Source: Anaerosporobacter faecicola
GTDB lineage: Bacteria > Bacillota > Clostridia > Lachnospirales > Lachnospiraceae
Assembly: GCF_012070565.1 (NCBI RefSeq)
Contig: NZ_JAAQRO010000023.1
Coordinates: forward strand, 1 to 64,000
Length of the DNA stretch: 64,000 nucleotides
Direction: 5' to 3'
In this document: positions 51,601-60,743 of the stretch, one piece after another
Numbering within the stretch: the first letter of the stretch is position 1
How the letters are laid out: every line of letters begins with the position of its first letter
Position numbers and translations under genes: made by a program
Notes under the pieces: generated by a model
What the model saw: the letters and a program-made list of their open reading frames with translations, nothing else
What the model was told of the DNA's origin: nothing
Database searches by the model: none

Positions 51601-52272
51601 TTATAGAGAGCTTTGCAACAATGCAAGTACAAGTAAATGGATCGGATAGAACCCATAGAATACATACCGCATACTTGGCCCTTTCTTTCCATTATAGAAT
51701 GCGATTGGCAAGAGGGCTCCTAAGGCGAATAGTTGAATCAAATTACCAAAGCTCATACAGATTACAAAAACAGCTAGGAATAAGTGATTCATTTGTTCTC
51801 GATATAGGTAGAATCCCAAGATCAGGAATATCCCCATCATCTGGTAATCGGTATGGGCAAGCCAAGCTACAAACGCCATGGCTGCACACCATAGATACGG
51901 AAAAATCCTCGTTAACATGTTCTGCGTAACAACTTTACTCCGTATGAGATCCAGCACCCAAATGGTCAACAACCCAAGAAACAGGGTAAAGAATACATTT
52001 TGGTGCTCCAGATAAATCCATTGTTGATAAAAACAAATATCAAATGGAATCTCTGATAGGAATGCAAAGATCCCTAACCGAATCAAATAGTTTCTTTTAT
52101 TTCTTGTATGAAAATACCCTTCCACCAACAAGAAACAGTAGATCGGAAATGCCAATCTCCCGATACTTCGCAAGATCAGATAACCTGATGTACCTTCCTG
52201 CAAAAATACTGCTGCTACATGGTCAATCAGCATCGTTAACAGTGCTATGCTCTTTAAGACAAATACATTCAC
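51601..52272 (-). CDS. TraX-like membrane protein
   Basis: 223 residues, six or seven hydrophobic helices. Start LKSIALLTMLIDHVAAVF and then RSIGRLAFPIYCFLLVEGYFHTRN are the TraX family signature. F-plasmid TraX acetylates pilin; chromosomal homologues in Firmicutes are thought to be membrane acyltransferases of unknown target. It begins 4 bp after the GH13-like gene stop and probably shares that transcript. Confidence 0.88.
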   Translation of the reverse strand: MNVFVLKSIALLTMLIDHVAAVFLQEGTSGYLILRSIGRLAFPIYCFLLVEGYFHTRNKRNYLIRLGIFAFLSEIPFDICFYQQWIYLEHQNVFFTLFLGLLTIWVLDLIRSKVVTQNMLTRIFPYLWCAAMAFVAWLAHTDYQMMGIFLILGFYLYREQMNHLFLAVFVICMSFGNLIQLFALGALLPIAFYNGKKGPSMRYVFYGFYPIHLLVLALLQSSL

Positions 52273-52276
52273 CCAG

Positions 52277-54265
52277 TTACTTCTCCTTACTCTTTACACT
52301 CTGTTCATTTGACTCTTCACTTCGTAGAATAACAATGGAACGAGGTTCAACCATTACCGTCCGCTCTGTTTCTAACATTTCCTCTTTTTGCACAATGGAC
52401 GTATGCATATAACACTTCCATACCTGTCCCATTGGAAGTCTTGGAAGGGCAAATTCATGTTTCTCCCAATGCATATTATAAGCAATATAGAAGGAATTCT
52501 TAGCTTTATCTGTTTCTTCAGACACATATGCCCCATTGTACATCACACCAAAGATTCGACTATAATAAGAAAAATCTGGATACCATGCCTTTGTTCCATG
52601 AAAAGACAAATCTGGACAGCCACAGGAACGATAGTCCATCATTCTATATTCTTCTGCTTTTCCAAAAACACCATATGTTCTTCGTATCGCAATCAGTTTC
52701 TTAATAAATGCTTCTATCTCTTCATTTTGCTTACGAAGATTCCAGTTCAGCCATGATGTAGCATTATCCTGACAATACGCATTATTATTGCCATTCTGGC
52801 TATTCCCCATCTCATCTCCCATTAGGAGCATTGGCGTTCCTTGGCTTAACAGTAACATCACAAGTGCATTACGAATTTGCTTGCTGCGTAATTCTTTGAT
52901 TTTTTTCTTGCTCGTCTTACCTTCTGTACCACAGTTCCAACTATAATTGTAATCCGTACCATCTTTGTTTTCTTCGCCATTGCACTGGTTATGTTTCACA
53001 TCATAACTGACAAGATCGAGTAAAGTAAACCCATTGTTATTCGTGATATAATTGATCACACCGTATTTTTCAGAATTCCGACGAACTCGGTATGCGAATG
53101 CATTTACCTGTTCTTCATCACTCTTTAAGAATCTTCTAGCATCTACGAGGAAACCATCATTATACTCCGCAAGATTCCGATACCGTTTGGGATTTCCGGC
53201 CAGATATTGCTCTTCCCATGCAGTAGCTAGGAATTTTGTTCTTGATAAAATTGGGTCTTCTATGATCAAACGCGTTAATACAACATTCTTATTCACGCTA
53301 AATCCATCGATGTGATACGTAAAATACCAGTAGTGAAGACAATCAAGAATCATCTGCTGTGTAACATCTTCTGTAAAATTAAATTCCATTAGTACTTCCA
53401 TTCCTTCCTTATGAAATGCTTGTACCATCTCTTTTAATTCTTTCGCTGCACAGGACGGATTGCTTGCATAGGAAGCTTTTGGTGCAAAATAGTAATTATT
53501 TTTGCTATATCCCCAATAATTCAAACGATACGGTATACGGATTTTCTCCGTCTCTTGCATGTTGTCCATTGGATAAGTTTCCGATAACATTTCTTTTCGA
53601 TAAAGATCTTCTTTTGCAATGTTTACAAATGCATATTCTGCATCTTGTCTGCCTAACACATTTCCAGGGGAGCGTACATAATTTTCTTCCACTAAGATTT
53701 CTTCAAACTCGATAATAGGCATAAGTAGAACACTATTTACCCCTAACTCTTTTAAATAAGGAATCTTCTGTATAACACCCTGATACGTTCCTGCTGCTTT
53801 ACCAACACCTGATGAACGATGTTTGGTAAATCCTCTTACATGTAGTTTATATAGAATAAGCTTTTCGTAAGGAATCTCTAACGTTTGCTCTTCCATCCAT
53901 GGAAATTCTTCAAAAGACAAACCACTTCGTATTCCATAGGGACTTAACAAATGGCTATGATTGCCCCATTTTTCTTTTCCGCGAATAATTGTACTATATG
54001 GATCAACAACAATCTTTCCATCTATTTCATAGACATAATCATATTCTTCATATGGAAGCCCTTCCAGTGTAACGGAATAAATCTCTCCCACACGATAATC
54101 CTCTGGTATTATAATCTCTTGCTTCTTTTTATGACTTTTCTTATGCAACAAAACTAATTTACATTCTTCGCAACAAGGAGATGCAATGGAAAAATTAATC
54201 TTCTCCCCAACTTTTGTAGCTCCTAGTGGTAATGGAGTACCCTTACTAACCCTCAATTGATTCAT
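52277..54265 (-). CDS. GH13 debranching-enzyme-like protein lacking catalytic carboxylates
   Basis: 662 residues with the layout of glycogen debranching/isoamylase proteins: an N-terminal CBM48-like domain (1-110), a GH13 barrel (about 130-560) and a C-terminal beta domain. Fold landmarks are clear (NYWGYS.NNYYFAPKASY, TPMLLMGDEMG). But the nucleophile region reads DGFSVNKN (about 322) where active enzymes have GFRFD; the acid/base region reads KFLATAWE (about 347) in place of IAE.WD; and the third Asp is NNNGF (about 408) in place of AHDGF. It should therefore not hydrolyse glycosidic bonds and may bind glucan or regulate. It sits in a probable operon with an ABC-F and a TraX gene. Confidence 0.75.
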   Translation of the reverse strand: MNQLRVSKGTPLPLGATKVGEKINFSIASPCCEECKLVLLHKKSHKKKQEIIIPEDYRVGEIYSVTLEGLPYEEYDYVYEIDGKIVVDPYSTIIRGKEKWGNHSHLLSPYGIRSGLSFEEFPWMEEQTLEIPYEKLILYKLHVRGFTKHRSSGVGKAAGTYQGVIQKIPYLKELGVNSVLLMPIIEFEEILVEENYVRSPGNVLGRQDAEYAFVNIAKEDLYRKEMLSETYPMDNMQETEKIRIPYRLNYWGYSKNNYYFAPKASYASNPSCAAKELKEMVQAFHKEGMEVLMEFNFTEDVTQQMILDCLHYWYFTYHIDGFSVNKNVVLTRLIIEDPILSRTKFLATAWEEQYLAGNPKRYRNLAEYNDGFLVDARRFLKSDEEQVNAFAYRVRRNSEKYGVINYITNNNGFTLLDLVSYDVKHNQCNGEENKDGTDYNYSWNCGTEGKTSKKKIKELRSKQIRNALVMLLLSQGTPMLLMGDEMGNSQNGNNNAYCQDNATSWLNWNLRKQNEEIEAFIKKLIAIRRTYGVFGKAEEYRMMDYRSCGCPDLSFHGTKAWYPDFSYYSRIFGVMYNGAYVSEETDKAKNSFYIAYNMHWEKHEFALPRLPMGQVWKCYMHTSIVQKEEMLETERTVMVEPRSIVILRSEESNEQSVKSKEK

Positions 54266-54292
54266 ATCTTCCTTGTCTCCTTACTTTCTAGG

Positions 54293-56092
54293 TTATGAAT
54301 TATTCTCTTCAATCTTTTGCGCTAATTCAGAAAGATACATCCAACGATCCATCTTCTCTTCTAATTGCTGTTCAGCAGCTTCTTTCTCTTTCATGAGATC
54401 ATTCAACTTTCCAAAATTCGATGCATTCTTTTCCATCTCTTTTTCTAACGTTGCAATCTTTTCTTCCAATGCTGCGATATCATCATCTATCGTTTCATAC
54501 TCTTTTTTCTCACTATACGTAAACTTAATCTCATTGGAACGATCTTTTTTGTAGATTTTCTTTTCTTCCTTCACAACTTCCTGTTTCTTTTCTTCAACAG
54601 GTGTATCTCCCTTTGCAAGATGGTAATCGGTATAACCACCTTCGTATTGTTTTACTATGCCATCTTCTTCAAATGCAAAGATACGATTTACCATTCGATC
54701 TAAGAAATAGCGATCATGGGATACGGTAAGGACAACTCCTTGGAAATTGTCTAGATAATGTTCCAATATAGTCAACGTCTGAATATCCAAATCATTGGTA
54801 GGTTCATCGAGGACCAGAACATTCGGCGCACTCATTAATACATATAATAAGTACAATCGTCTCTTTTCTCCACCAGATAATTTCTCAATCAGGGAATACT
54901 GCATCGCCCCTGTAAATAGGAATTTTTCCAACATCTGTGAAGCTGTGATACTTCCATCACTTGTTGTAATGTATTCCGCAACACTTTTAATATAGTCAAT
55001 AACTTTCATTTTTGGATTCATTGCTTCATTTTCTTGGGAGAAGTAACCAATCTTTACCGTCTCACCAATTTCCACATAACCAGAGTCTGGTTCGATGATC
55101 CGATTCATCACCTTTAATAAGGTAGATTTTCCACAACCATTTTTTCCAATAATACCAATTCGGTCATTTTTTAACAAGATATAAGAGAAATCTCGAAATA
55201 ATACTTTTTCTCCATAAGACTTTGAAACTTCATGTAATTCAATCGTCTTCTTTCCCAATCTTGAGGATACCGAGGACATCTCTATACTTGCTTCTTCCTG
55301 AGGTTTTTCTCGATCTCTTAACTGTTCAAATCGTTCAATATGTGCTTTCTGTTTTGTTGATCTTGCTCTTGCACCACGCATCATCCACTCTAAATCTTGT
55401 CGATAGAGACTCTTATTCTTCCGTTCTGTTGCCAATTCCATCTCTTCACGTTGTGCTTTTAATTCTAAGAAATTCGTATATCCTCCAACATATCCATATA
55501 GATTTCCTTTATCAATCTCCACAATACGATTTGTTACCTTATCTAAGAAATAACGATCGTGGGTTACCATGATAATCGCACCGCGATATTGATTCAGGTA
55601 TTTCTCCAACCATTCTGCCATATCATTGTCCAAATGGTTTGTCGGTTCATCAAGAACTAAGATATCTGCTGGATTTAAGATTGCTCTTACCAGTGCAAGA
55701 CGTTTTCGCTGTCCCCCTGATAAAACTTCAATTTTGCTAGAAAGATCTCGAATACCAAGACGATCTAACATTGCTTTCGCATCTGCTTCTTTATTCCAGT
55801 CTTTCTCATGGGAATCCTCGTCTTGTAACATAACATTTTCCAAGATATTTTTTGACAGATCAAATTCTGGGTGTTGCGCAAGATATTCGATTTTAATATT
55901 TCGCCCCGTTATCACTTCTCCTTGATCCGGTACTTCAAGCCCAGCAATGATCTTTAGCAAGGTGGATTTTCCTGTTCCATTGATTCCAATGACACCAATC
56001 TTATCTCCTTCTTGTATTCCCAAGGATACTTCTTTAAAAAGAATCTTGTCTGTATAGCTTTTAGTAATTTTCTCTATTGTTAACAAATTCAT
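54293..56092 (-). CDS. ABC-F ATPase (Uup/YfmR-like)
   Basis: 599 residues with two intact ABC domains: Walker A GINGTGKST and GKNGCGKST, signatures LSGGQRKRLALVRA and LSGGEKRRLYLLY, Walker B VLDEPTNHLD and VLDEPTNDLD. A linker of about 90 residues holds the arm (LYRQDLEWMMRGARARSTKQ). The last 75 residues form a coiled coil as in Uup, absent from EttA. ABC-F proteins act on the ribosome E site to help stalled translation; Uup-like ones also bind branched DNA. It is divergent from a second ABC-F gene. Confidence 0.9.
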   Translation of the reverse strand: MNLLTIEKITKSYTDKILFKEVSLGIQEGDKIGVIGINGTGKSTLLKIIAGLEVPDQGEVITGRNIKIEYLAQHPEFDLSKNILENVMLQDEDSHEKDWNKEADAKAMLDRLGIRDLSSKIEVLSGGQRKRLALVRAILNPADILVLDEPTNHLDNDMAEWLEKYLNQYRGAIIMVTHDRYFLDKVTNRIVEIDKGNLYGYVGGYTNFLELKAQREEMELATERKNKSLYRQDLEWMMRGARARSTKQKAHIERFEQLRDREKPQEEASIEMSSVSSRLGKKTIELHEVSKSYGEKVLFRDFSYILLKNDRIGIIGKNGCGKSTLLKVMNRIIEPDSGYVEIGETVKIGYFSQENEAMNPKMKVIDYIKSVAEYITTSDGSITASQMLEKFLFTGAMQYSLIEKLSGGEKRRLYLLYVLMSAPNVLVLDEPTNDLDIQTLTILEHYLDNFQGVVLTVSHDRYFLDRMVNRIFAFEEDGIVKQYEGGYTDYHLAKGDTPVEEKKQEVVKEEKKIYKKDRSNEIKFTYSEKKEYETIDDDIAALEEKIATLEKEMEKNASNFGKLNDLMKEKEAAEQQLEEKMDRWMYLSELAQKIEENNS

Positions 56093-56207
56093 GTAAATAC
56101 TCTCTTTCCTTTGTCAATTTTTAATCCTTTTGCTCACTAATCATTATATCCTATGACTAAAATTGTTACAATCCCCAAATACTTTTACCCCATTTTTGTA
56201 AAAAGGC

Positions 56208-56235
56208 TTGCAAAATACCAAATTTACGGTAAAAT
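56208..56235 (+). promoter_or_regulatory. Candidate promoter of the second ABC-F gene
   Basis: TTGCAA (56208-56213), 16-bp spacer, TAAAAT (56230-56235), about 100 bp before the start codon at 56336. Confidence 0.45.
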
Positions 56236-56335
56236 AGAGACTGAGACGAAATAGTCATTTTTATACGAATGGTACTCCAATTAGGGAGTTACACATTATG
56301 TAAATGAGTACAGAAATAGAGAAAGGTTTTAAATT

Positions 56336-57964
56336 ATGATACAAGCATGTAATGTAACACTTAGATTAGGTAAACGTGCTCTTTTTGAAGATGTTAATAT
56401 TAAGTTTACCGAAGGAAATTGTTATGGTTTGATTGGTGCCAACGGTGCTGGTAAATCGACTTTTCTAAAGATATTATCTGGACAAATTGAACCAACACAA
56501 GGTGATGTTGTAATTACACCAGGTCAACGTTTATCCTTCTTACAACAGGATCATTTCAAATATGATCAATATGATGTCCTAAGTACAGTTATCATGGGTA
56601 ACCAAAGACTATATGATATCATGAAAGAAAAAGATGCCATTTATGCAAAAGAAGATTTCACGGAAGAAGATGGAATCAAAGCCAGTGAATTAGAAGGTGA
56701 ATTTGCTACATTAAATGGTTGGGAAGCAGAATCTGATGCTGCTACTCTTTTGAACGGATTAGGTATTGAAAATGAAATCCACTACAAACAAATGTCCGAA
56801 TTATCTGGTAGTGAAAAAGTCAAAGTTCTGTTAGCACAAGCTTTATTTGGTAATCCAGATATCCTTTTACTTGATGAGCCTACCAACCATCTTGATATTG
56901 ATGCCATCCGTTGGTTAGAAGAATTCTTAATCAACTTTGAAAATACCGTAATCGTCGTATCCCATGACCGTTACTTCTTGAACAAAGTTTGTACCCATAC
57001 AGCTGATATCGACTACGCGAAGATTCAACTTTATGCTGGTAACTACGATTTCTGGTATGAATCAAGTCAATTGATGGTTAAACAGATGAAAGAAGCAAAC
57101 AAGAAGAAAGAAGAAAAGATCAAAGAATTACAAGACTTTATTCAACGATTCAGTGCAAATGCTTCTAAGTCAAAACAAGCAACTTCTCGTAAGAAAGCTT
57201 TAGAGAAGATTGAGTTAGATGATATCCGTCCATCTAGCCGTAAGTATCCATATATTGACTTTAGACCTTCTAGAGATATTGGTAATGAGGTTCTTACTGT
57301 TACCAATCTTTCTAAGACAATTGATGGTGTGAAAGTTCTTGATAACATTTCTTTCATCATTGGTAGAGAAGATAAAGTTGCATTTGTCGGTCCAAACACC
57401 CTTGCAACAACTACTTTATTTAAAATATTAACTGGAGAATTAGAACCAGATGAAGGTGAATACAAATGGGGTGTAACAACGAATCATTCCTATTTCCCTA
57501 AAGATAATACAAAAGATTTTTCTGGTGATGAAATGATCGTCGATTGGTTAATGCAGTTCTCTCCTGAAAAGGATGTAACGTACGTTCGTGGTTTCCTTGG
57601 TCGTATGCTTTTCGCTGGAGAAGAAGGCGTTAAGAAAGTTAATGTATTATCTGGTGGAGAAAAAGTACGTTGTATGCTATCTAAGATGATGATATTAGGA
57701 TCAAACGTTTTAGTTATGGATGAGCCTACTAACCATCTTGATATGGAATCCATTACTGCTCTTAATAATGGATTGATCAAGTTCCCTGGTGTTCTTCTAT
57801 TCACCTCACAAGATCACCAATTCATTCAAACAATAGCAAATCGAATTATGGAAATAACCTCAAATGGTCTTATTGACAAGATTACAACATATGATGAATA
57901 TCTTGATAATGATGAACTCGCTAGAAAACGTCAAGTCATGAACATGACAACAGACGAAGATTAA
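56336..57964 (+). CDS. ABC-F ATPase (YkpA/YbiT-like) with degenerate second site
   Basis: 542 residues. The first ABC domain is intact (GANGAGKST; LDEPTNHLD), with signature LSGSEKVKV. The second has a broken Walker A, VGPNTLATTTLFKI, with Thr where the nucleotide-binding Lys should be, yet keeps LSGGEKVRC and VMDEPTNHLD. As I recall, YkpA-like proteins often show this second P-loop change, so it may be a family trait. The linker carries a basic arm (SANASKSKQATSRKKALEK). Presumed translation factor on the ribosome. An AAAGG site precedes the ATG. Confidence 0.85.
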   Translation: MIQACNVTLRLGKRALFEDVNIKFTEGNCYGLIGANGAGKSTFLKILSGQIEPTQGDVVITPGQRLSFLQQDHFKYDQYDVLSTVIMGNQRLYDIMKEKDAIYAKEDFTEEDGIKASELEGEFATLNGWEAESDAATLLNGLGIENEIHYKQMSELSGSEKVKVLLAQALFGNPDILLLDEPTNHLDIDAIRWLEEFLINFENTVIVVSHDRYFLNKVCTHTADIDYAKIQLYAGNYDFWYESSQLMVKQMKEANKKKEEKIKELQDFIQRFSANASKSKQATSRKKALEKIELDDIRPSSRKYPYIDFRPSRDIGNEVLTVTNLSKTIDGVKVLDNISFIIGREDKVAFVGPNTLATTTLFKILTGELEPDEGEYKWGVTTNHSYFPKDNTKDFSGDEMIVDWLMQFSPEKDVTYVRGFLGRMLFAGEEGVKKVNVLSGGEKVRCMLSKMMILGSNVLVMDEPTNHLDMESITALNNGLIKFPGVLLFTSQDHQFIQTIANRIMEITSNGLIDKITTYDEYLDNDELARKRQVMNMTTDED

Positions 57965-58163
57965 TAGCCTACTTTGTTTTCGTTATTTTATTTAAGTTAT
58001 AGCAATACAAGATATATAAAGGGATTGTTTTGATAAGAGAATGCTTTGGATCTTAACATTGGTTCTTCCTGTCTATTAGGCTGGTTTTGTTTGGATTCCA
58101 TCTCTCTTATTCAAACAAAGTTTAAAGATTTGGAAGTTAATGTAGATAGGGAGGTTTTCACCA

Positions 58164-59255
58164 ATGAAGTCACGTACTATTTTTACATTCCAAGCAAAAG
58201 ACGGAATGTGTATTTCGAAAGATGTATTTAATTCATCAGGACAATTATTGGTAGCTGAGGGAACAGAAATCAACGGGAAAGTAAAAGAAATGCTTAGTTT
58301 TTATTCCATCATGAAGATTACTGTTTATGACAAAGAAATTGCTGCTAAAGTTCAGCCTGCTCCACCTGTTATTGACACCAATACGTACTCACAACGTATT
58401 AAAAATAGTGAGAAGTTCCAAGAATTCAAGAAGACATTCAGTGCTAATGTAAAACAGTTTCAGACAAGTATCACATCATTCGTTAATAAAGTTGGTGATG
58501 TGGACCTAAAAGAATTGAATAAAGAACCGTATTCTATGTTACGTATCAGCGATACAACAATTAGTGTATTCGATATGTTACATAACATTGAAGATTACGA
58601 TGATTCCACATACTCCCACTCTTTGAATGTTGCATTGATCTGTAATGTTATCGGTCATTGGATTGGCTATAAAGAAGATGATATCGAGATGTTAACGCTA
58701 GCTGGTTTGCTTCATGATATCGGGAAATTAATGGTACCAGAAGATATATTGAGAAAGCCCGAAAAACTTACTGATGAAGAATTTCAGTTGGTAAAACTTC
58801 ACCCTATCATGGGTTACGACCTTGTAAAAGATGAAGATATTGATCCTCGAATCAAAGATGCCATCTTAAAACACCATGAGCGTTGTGACGGTACAGGATA
58901 CCCTTCTATGTTAAAAGGCGATACCATTGGAGAATTTGCTAAGATCGTTGCCATAGCTGATATCTATGATGCCATGACATCTCGCCGTGCATATCGCGAT
59001 GCGCTATGTCCATTCGAAGTTATTCGTCTTTTTGAAGATGAAGGCTTCCAAAAATACGATACAAAGATTCTGATTAACTTCCTTGAACGTATTGGTCAAG
59101 CATATATCAATAACAATGTACAATTAAGCGATGGAAGAAGAGGCGAGATTATTCTGTTAAACAAGAATGCATTATCAAAACCTGTTATCAAAGTAGCTGA
59201 TGGAGTTGTTGATTTATCGAAACAACATGATCTCGTAATACAAAAAATGTTATAA
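58164..59255 (+). CDS. HD-GYP c-di-GMP phosphodiesterase
   Basis: 363 residues. An N-terminal region of about 130 residues (starting FTFQAKDGMCISKDVFNSSG) precedes the HD-GYP domain. Metal ligands and signature are intact: HSLNVALICNVIG, LLHDIGKLMVPEDIL, LHPIMGYDL, HHERCDGTGYP, and ADIYDAMTSRRAYR. It should degrade c-di-GMP to pGpG/GMP, opposing the two GGDEF proteins in this window. A GGGAGG site lies upstream of the ATG. A terminator follows at 59261-59300. Confidence 0.92.
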   Translation: MKSRTIFTFQAKDGMCISKDVFNSSGQLLVAEGTEINGKVKEMLSFYSIMKITVYDKEIAAKVQPAPPVIDTNTYSQRIKNSEKFQEFKKTFSANVKQFQTSITSFVNKVGDVDLKELNKEPYSMLRISDTTISVFDMLHNIEDYDDSTYSHSLNVALICNVIGHWIGYKEDDIEMLTLAGLLHDIGKLMVPEDILRKPEKLTDEEFQLVKLHPIMGYDLVKDEDIDPRIKDAILKHHERCDGTGYPSMLKGDTIGEFAKIVAIADIYDAMTSRRAYRDALCPFEVIRLFEDEGFQKYDTKILINFLERIGQAYINNNVQLSDGRRGEIILLNKNALSKPVIKVADGVVDLSKQHDLVIQKML

Positions 59256-59260
59256 AAAAC

Positions 59261-59300
59261 AATTGTTCAGTATCTAAGCTATATCAGTTACTGAACAATT
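59261..59300 (+). terminator. Terminator of the HD-GYP gene
   Basis: 12-bp perfect arms AATTGTTCAGTA and TACTGAACAATT, followed by TTCTT. A-tract before the stem. Confidence 0.7.
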
Positions 59301-59382
59301 TCTTAAACAGGAACTTTACAAACAAATATTACTGCCCTAGGCATGTAATATAAAACTATATTGATTAAATGGAGATGATATT

Positions 59383-60645
59383 TTGGACCCGAGTGATGTC
59401 ACGCAGATTATTATTTTACTAATTCTATTACTACTATCTTGCTTTTTCTCATCAGCAGAAACAGCACTAACCACAGTTAATAAACTACGAATACGTAGCT
59501 TGTCAGAGGATGGCGTAAAAGCCGCTGATACCGTTAGCAAATTGATTGAAGACCCATCTAAGATGCTCAGTGCTATTTTGATTGGTAACAATGTTGTTAA
59601 CTTATCCGCATCTTCTCTTGCTACTTCTTTCGCAATTAATCATTTTGGTAGTGTAGCTGCTGGTATAGCAACTGGTATTCTTACGATCATGATCTTAATC
59701 TTTGGAGAAATAACTCCAAAAACCCTAGCAACAATTCACGCAGAGAAACTCTCTCTTCGCTATGCAGGTAGCATATATTTTCTTACGCAATTATTGACAC
59801 CTGTAATATTTATCGTTAATCGTATCTCTTTATTTCTTTTGCGTCTGCTTCGTGTTGATCCAACTGCAAAAGTATCTGCGATTACAGAGAATGAATTGCG
59901 TACCATTGTTGATGTCAGTCATGAGGAAGGAGTAATTGAAAGTGAAGAACGTAGAATGATAACCAATGTTGTGGATTTTGGTGATTCACTTGCAAAAGAT
60001 GTAATGGTACCTCGTATTGACATGGAATTTGCTGATTATGATCTTACTTATGATGAATTAGTTACAGCCTTTTCTATTGAGAAATTTACACGTATGCCTG
60101 TATATCAGGAAACCAGAGACAATATCGTAGGAATTGTTAACCTAAAAGATGTATTTTTCTATCAAGGGAAAAAGGAAGATTTCAAGCTGAAAGATATCAT
60201 GCGAGAACCTTATTTTACGTATGAATATAAGAAGACATCAGAATTATTCATAGAAATGAAAAAGGAATCCATACCTTTAGCGATTGTACTGGATGAATAC
60301 GGTGCAACTGCTGGACTACTTACGTTAGAAGATCTCATCGAAGAGATCGTAGGCGACATCAGAGATGAATATGATTCTGATGAAGAAGATTCCATACAGT
60401 GTATTAAAGAAAATGAATATGTTGTAGATGGAAATACTAAACTAGATGATATTAATGAGATCATTGGTCTCCATATCGAATCCGACGATTATGATTCCAT
60501 TGCTGGCCATATAATCGGTCTTTTAGACCACTTACCTTCTCAAGGTGAAACAGTAGAAGATGACCATGTAATCTATACCGTAGATGCGGTAGATAAAAAT
60601 CGTATTGATAAAGTTCATATCGTTGTTCTACCCGAAGAAGAATAA
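59383..60645 (+). CDS. CNNM/CorC (HlyC-like) membrane protein with CBS pair
   Basis: 420 residues, probably starting with TTG at 59383 (GGAG 8 nt upstream; no better ATG). The N-terminal DUF21 membrane domain (1-185) has the SAETALTTVNKLRIRSL motif, followed by two CBS domains (DVMVPRIDMEF; IPLAIVLDEYGATAGLLTLEDLIEEIVGDI) and a C-terminal CorC_HlyC domain (330-420). Such proteins export Mg2+ or Na+, or sense them; the name haemolysin is historical. Monocistronic, convergent with the beta-helix pair. Confidence 0.9.
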   Translation: MDPSDVTQIIILLILLLLSCFFSSAETALTTVNKLRIRSLSEDGVKAADTVSKLIEDPSKMLSAILIGNNVVNLSASSLATSFAINHFGSVAAGIATGILTIMILIFGEITPKTLATIHAEKLSLRYAGSIYFLTQLLTPVIFIVNRISLFLLRLLRVDPTAKVSAITENELRTIVDVSHEEGVIESEERRMITNVVDFGDSLAKDVMVPRIDMEFADYDLTYDELVTAFSIEKFTRMPVYQETRDNIVGIVNLKDVFFYQGKKEDFKLKDIMREPYFTYEYKKTSELFIEMKKESIPLAIVLDEYGATAGLLTLEDLIEEIVGDIRDEYDSDEEDSIQCIKENEYVVDGNTKLDDINEIIGLHIESDDYDSIAGHIIGLLDHLPSQGETVEDDHVIYTVDAVDKNRIDKVHIVVLPEEE

Positions 60646-60678
60646 TATTGTGTTCGCACAATTCATAAGATAATAAAG

Positions 60679-60730
60679 GCTGCTGCAGATTAATTTCTAC
60701 TCATTCGTTCGAAGTTGATCTTGCAGCAGC
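60679..60730. terminator. Terminator shared by convergent genes
   Basis: Arms GCTGCTGCA (60679-60687) and TGCAGCAGC (60722-60730) with additional pairing inside and TGTTTTATTT after. It serves the CorC-type gene (+) and the beta-helix pair (-). Confidence 0.65.
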
Positions 60731-60743
60731 TGTTTTATTTGAT

